From: JAEULH01 sp963805915
GTDB taxonomy: Bacteria > Pseudomonadota > Alphaproteobacteria > Rhodospirillales > Defluviicoccaceae
Length of the DNA stretch: 64,000 nucleotides
NCBI GenBank assembly: GCA_963805915.1
Contig: CAWDWD010000011.1
Location: 1 to 64,000, forward strand
Direction: 5' to 3'
Positions 60,871 to 64,000 of this stretch are shown here, piece by piece. Numbering within the stretch: position 1 is the first letter of the stretch; each line of letters starts with the position of its first letter. The notes beneath the pieces were generated by a model. That model ran no database searches. It had not been told where the DNA came from and saw only the letters and a list, made by a program, of their open reading frames with translations. A program made the translations under genes and the position numbers.

Positions 60871-61517
60871 TACTTATATCCGCCCCTGACCGGCTGAACC
60901 GCCAGAAGGTCGCCTCCATCCATCGTTCCAATATGGGCCAGTTTCAAACTTGCGGTATCCCCCGGCAGCGGGTCGAAGCAATGACGTTAAGCCCGCGGGC
61001 TGGCATCATCGGCGCGCGGACATCCTTGCGCGGCCGGCATTGACGTCGGCCACCATTCGGGAGCCAAACGTCTTGGAAGTCAACGTCTCGGAAGCCAAGC
61101 GGTCGTCCGGCCAGCAAACCGGCTCGCGACCGGTGCGGCCGCGCCACGCGCACATCCAAAGCCGCCACATCTAACCATCCATGGCAGCATAGCATTGTCA
61201 TGCAGTGTGGCAAAGCCGTGGCGAACTTTACACGAACATGGCTCCATTGACTTCGCGCGTCCGGCCGCGCTTGCGCAAAACCACACTGGCACCATCGCCC
61301 CCGCGCGCGATCCTCGTTGCAGGGCCGGCGCGGGCTCCCGGACCTTGGCGCGGAGGGTAACAAAAAGCACTTGACCACGCGCCCATTTCTACGCTCATGG
61401 GCGCAGCGTGCCGAAAAAAACAATCACGGGCGCCGATGATGAGCGGTGACGCTCCGAGGAAGTCCAGCGTATGATGCTGACCCAAGTGGGTCAAGCGGTT
61501 ATACATGCGGAGAATAT
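60871..61517. other. 647-base intergenic region
   Basis: I see no gene here; open frames on both strands lack recognisable sequence. Structures present: a 15-base tandem repeat with two mismatches at 61067-61096 (AACGTCTTGGAAGTC and AACGTCTCGGAAGCC), and a short perfect inverted repeat GACCCA-AG-TGGGTC at 61479-61492, 25 bases before the glycosyltransferase start. GC content is lower around 61140-61260. The region separates divergent genes and must hold both promoters. Confidence 0.45.
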
Positions 61518-62663
61518 ATGTCAGAGATCGTTGTTTTTCAGCGCGTTGTTGCCCATTACCGGTTGCCGATCTTCAAGCGGCTCCATGAGGAGTTCGGGTG
61601 GACCGTCGCGACGTCGCGCTCGGCGCCGGAATACAAGAAGTTGGTTCGGGAAGATTACGACTTCATCCAGCGCTTCGACATCCAGTTTCCCAACAAGGAT
61701 AACCCTTACGAGGCCAAAGTTCCGATCCGGGAGATTATCGAGCAGACCGGCGCGAAGGCGATCATCTCCGAGTTCGGCCTGCGGATCAGTAGCACGTACT
61801 CATTGCCGTGGATTCGGCGGACCCGAGGCAAGCCGATCGTCTTGTTCTGGTCGCACGGCTTCAACATGGAGCGCGGCCTTTACACCTATAAACAGAAGTT
61901 GGCCCAGGCACCGCGGGTTTTGCTTTCCGTCCTGGTCGATGGACATCTATGCTACAGCGAGGAAGGACGTGATTTCCTCGCTAAATACATGCCAAGAAGC
62001 CGCTTGTTCGTCGCGCCGAACACGTTGGATATCAACTCCCTGCAGGTCACGGCGCGCGAGATCGAGGCGGCCGCGGACGTTTCGGGCCGGCCGAATATCA
62101 TCTTTGTCGGGCGGTTGACACCGGACAAGGACGTCCCGCGGCTGGTTCGTATCTTCAAAGCAATGAAGGCGGACTTTCCGCAAGCCGCTCTGACAATCGT
62201 CGGCGACGGCGCCGACAACGACAAGGTTCGCGCCGAAGTTGGCGAGGAGCTCGGCAAGTCGATCCACATGCCGGGCGCGGTCTATGACGAAGCCAAGATC
62301 GCGGCCTACTACCGCTCCGCCGATCTCGCCGTTTTCGCCGGAGCCGTTGGCCTTTCCGTCAATCACGCGCTCGCCTACGGGGTGCCTTTCATATGCTTCG
62401 CGCGGACACCCGAGGGGCCGCACCACCACCCCGAAATTGCCTATGTCGTCGATGGCGTCACCGGATACCGCGTCCCGACCAACACCGATGAGGCGATGCT
62501 TCGGGCCCTGCGCACGTTCCTGAACGAGCATCCCGACCCGAAAGCGGATTTTGCCCGGTCGATCGAAGACTACGTTGCCGAGCACCTGTCTCTTGACGGC
62601 ATGATCAAGGAATTCGGCAAGGTCGACGCGTTCATCCGCGCGAAATTGGCCAAGCGCCGCTGA
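61518..62663 (+). CDS. GT4-like glycosyltransferase
   Basis: A 381-residue glycosyltransferase with a GT-B fold. The N-terminal acceptor domain begins MSEIVVFQRVVAHYRLPIFK; the C-terminal donor domain has IIFVGRLTPDKDVPRLVRIF, AALTIVGDGADNDKVRAEVG and YYRSADLAVFAGAVGLSVNH, and GVPFICFARTPEGPHHHPEI near the nucleotide-sugar site. It is probably cytoplasmic and involved in surface polysaccharide or glycolipid synthesis; the sugar is unknown. GGAG is five bases before the ATG at 61518. It is followed after four bases by a BKACE-family gene. Confidence 0.85.
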   Translation: MSEIVVFQRVVAHYRLPIFKRLHEEFGWTVATSRSAPEYKKLVREDYDFIQRFDIQFPNKDNPYEAKVPIREIIEQTGAKAIISEFGLRISSTYSLPWIRRTRGKPIVLFWSHGFNMERGLYTYKQKLAQAPRVLLSVLVDGHLCYSEEGRDFLAKYMPRSRLFVAPNTLDINSLQVTAREIEAAADVSGRPNIIFVGRLTPDKDVPRLVRIFKAMKADFPQAALTIVGDGADNDKVRAEVGEELGKSIHMPGAVYDEAKIAAYYRSADLAVFAGAVGLSVNHALAYGVPFICFARTPEGPHHHPEIAYVVDGVTGYRVPTNTDEAMLRALRTFLNEHPDPKADFARSIEDYVAEHLSLDGMIKEFGKVDAFIRAKLAKRR

Positions 62664-62667
62664 CGCG

Positions 62668-63492
62668 ATGACCACGCCGGCAATCATTACCGTCGCAATT
62701 ACCGGGGCGGTGCCGCGGAAGGCCGACAACCCGGCGGTGCCGACAACACCGGCCGAGCAGATCGCTTCGACTCGAGCGGCCTTCGAAGCCGGCGCGAGCG
62801 TCGTCCATATCCATGTCCGCGATGATGACGAAGGCTCGTCCTCCGACGTCGGCCGCTTCGCCGCCGTCCAAACGGGTATCCGCCGCCAGTGTCCCGGAAT
62901 GATCATCCAGTTCTCCACCGGCGGTCGCGGCCGCGATCCGGCGGAACGCGCAAAACCGCTCTCGCTCAACCCGGACATGGCTTCACTCGCGACCGGGTCG
63001 GTCAACTTCGCCGATCAGATCTATGACAACCATCCGCGCCAAGTGGCGGCGATGGCGGCCGAGATGCTCGAGCGCGGCATCAAGCCGGAGATCGAGGTGT
63101 TCGACCTCGCGATGTTATACACCGCCGCGCGGATGGCCGACCGTGGCCTGCTGCGCCGGCCGCCGCACCTCCAACTCGTCCTTGGTATTCCGAACGCTCT
63201 GCCCGCCCGCCGGCGGCTCTTCGAATTCGCGGTGGCGGAGATCGCGGACCTCATGGCGGGGGCCACCTGGACCGCGGCGGGGATCGGCAGGCACCAGCTC
63301 GAGGTCGCGCGCTGGGCGCTGGAACTGGGCGGTCACGTCCGTACCGGGCTCGAGGACAATCTGAAGTACGACAAGTCGCGTCTCGCCGGCAGCAACGCCG
63401 AACTCGTCGCTCAGGTCGCGGCGATCTGCCCCGATTTCGCTCGCCACCCGGCAAGCCCCGCCGAAGCCCGCGCAATCCTCAAGCTGAATTAG
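62668..63492 (+). CDS. BKACE-family (DUF849) beta-keto acid cleavage enzyme
   Basis: A 274-residue TIM-barrel enzyme. ITVAITGAVPRKADNPAVPT at the start, ASVVHIHVRDDDEGSSSDVG with the two zinc-binding His, and GHVRTGLEDNLKYDKSRLAG with the conserved Glu match the family. Members condense a beta-keto acid with acetyl-CoA, as in 3-keto-5-aminohexanoate cleavage of lysine fermentation or dehydrocarnitine cleavage; the substrate cannot be told from sequence. Its link with a glycosyltransferase gene (gap of four bases) is unusual. Confidence 0.88.
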   Translation: MTTPAIITVAITGAVPRKADNPAVPTTPAEQIASTRAAFEAGASVVHIHVRDDDEGSSSDVGRFAAVQTGIRRQCPGMIIQFSTGGRGRDPAERAKPLSLNPDMASLATGSVNFADQIYDNHPRQVAAMAAEMLERGIKPEIEVFDLAMLYTAARMADRGLLRRPPHLQLVLGIPNALPARRRLFEFAVAEIADLMAGATWTAAGIGRHQLEVARWALELGGHVRTGLEDNLKYDKSRLAGSNAELVAQVAAICPDFARHPASPAEARAILKLN

Positions 63493-63497
63493 GCCGC

Positions 63498-64000
63498 CTA
63501 CCCGCCGCTGTCGTCGACAATGCGGCCGTCAACGAGCATGACTCGGCGATCGGCGCGCGCGGCGAGCGTGGTGTCGTGGGTCACGGCGATGACGGTCCTG
63601 CCGTCTCTTCGCGCCAAGCGGGCGAGAATGTCAAAGACGATGCCGGCGTTGTGGGTGTCGAGATTGCCGGTCGGCTCGTCGGCGAGAACCATCGTGGGAT
63701 CATTGGCCAGGGCTCTTGCGACGGCCGCGCGCTGACGCTCGCCGCCGGAGAGCTGATTGGGCCGCCGATCGCGATGATTGGCGATGCCGAGGCTCGACAG
63801 AATGTCTTCGCCGCGCGTGCGCATCTCCGCGGGGCTCCGCCCACCCAGCCGGCGCAGCGGAATGAGGACGTTCTCCATGACCGTGAACTCGGGCAGCAGG
63901 AAGTGGAACTGGAAAACGAAGCCGAGGCGGGCGAGGCGGAACGCGGCCGCCGCGTCGCGATCGAGCGTCGCGGTATCGAGGCCCGCAAGGATGATCCGGC
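63498..64000 (-). CDS. lolD: LolD-type ABC transporter ATPase, partial
   Basis: The C-terminal 166 residues of an ABC ATPase whose start is beyond the window. The Q-loop FVFQFHFLLPEFTVMENVLI, signature LSGGERQRAAVARAL, Walker B TMVLADEPTGNLD and the switch His in VTHD are intact. The FQFHFLLPEFTVMENV and EPTGNLD forms fit the LolD/MacB group. LolD works with LolC/E to release lipoproteins from the inner membrane; MacB-like relatives are the alternative. It converges on the BKACE gene. Confidence 0.88.
   Translation of the reverse strand, partial: RIILAGLDTATLDRDAAAAFRLARLGFVFQFHFLLPEFTVMENVLIPLRRLGGRSPAEMRTRGEDILSSLGIANHRDRRPNQLSGGERQRAAVARALANDPTMVLADEPTGNLDTHNAGIVFDILARLARRDGRTVIAVTHDTTLAARADRRVMLVDGRIVDDSGG

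Noticed and set aside
60944..61423. 159-residue open frame on the minus strand in the gap before the glycosyltransferase
   Set aside because: Composition is not protein-like, there is no ribosome site, and no similarity that I recognise.

Overview
The window is high-GC, densely packed chromosomal DNA from an alphaproteobacterium, most likely a Rhodospirillales-type organism (inference). The evidence is gene order: ppiD-trpE-trpG-trpD facing away from tpiA-secG-pyrG-kdsA-eno-ftsB-pdhA-pdhB-pdhC-lpd-lipA-coq10, a PdhB that carries its own lipoyl domain, rpoZ-rsh-pdxJ-acpS-lepB-rnc-era in line, and a bactofilin behind an M23 peptidase. I see no rRNA, tRNA or CRISPR array.

Layout. 1-3241: the end of a PhoX-type phosphatase, an intact pqqA with a truncated pqqB, then an ExaC-type aldehyde dehydrogenase and its DUF779 partner; this looks like a remnant of a PQQ/alcohol-oxidation locus. 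3242-9667: two tandem palindromes, then a type III-like restriction (res) and methylase (mod) pair broken by many single-base indels; mod has a low-GC target-recognition segment, a premature TAG and an in-frame palindromic element. 9684-17732: a uracil-DNA glycosylase, a six-gene hydrogenase-4-like membrane complex (hyfBCEFGI) whose large subunit lacks all four Ni-Fe cysteines, and a small XRE regulator. 17873-29598: lepA, feoABC, folD, trpD, trpG, two small unknown genes, trpE and ppiD, nearly all on the minus strand. 29941-42878: a long plus-strand run for triose phosphate isomerase, SecG, CTP synthase, KDO-8-P synthase, enolase, FtsB, the complete pyruvate dehydrogenase complex, LipA and a COQ10-like protein. 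42885-48481: a CinA-type amidohydrolase, an M23 peptidase/bactofilin pair, a lytic transglycosylase, and an IS1595-family element inserted exactly at the transglycosylase start codon. 48630-58577: dapA, smpB, a family 5 uracil-DNA glycosylase with an overlapping NYN-domain gene, folK, rpoZ, rsh, pdxJ, acpS, lepB, rnc, era. 58599-64000: an ExeA-like ATPase with a Sel1-type tail, a glycosyltransferase, a BKACE-family enzyme and the C-terminal part of a LolD-type ABC ATPase.

Single-base indels are spread over the window and interrupt genes that should be essential or highly conserved (lepA, trpD, pdhB). In each case one base change restores the family consensus exactly, so most are probably sequence errors rather than real pseudogenes. 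The same reading may hold for the restriction-modification pair, where the density is far higher.

The most interesting system is the hydrogenase-4-like complex: a proton-pumping-type membrane arm and an Fe-S small subunit are kept, but the catalytic Ni-Fe site is gone. This matches the poorly understood 'energy-converting hydrogenase related' (Ehr) group between group 4 hydrogenases and complex I.
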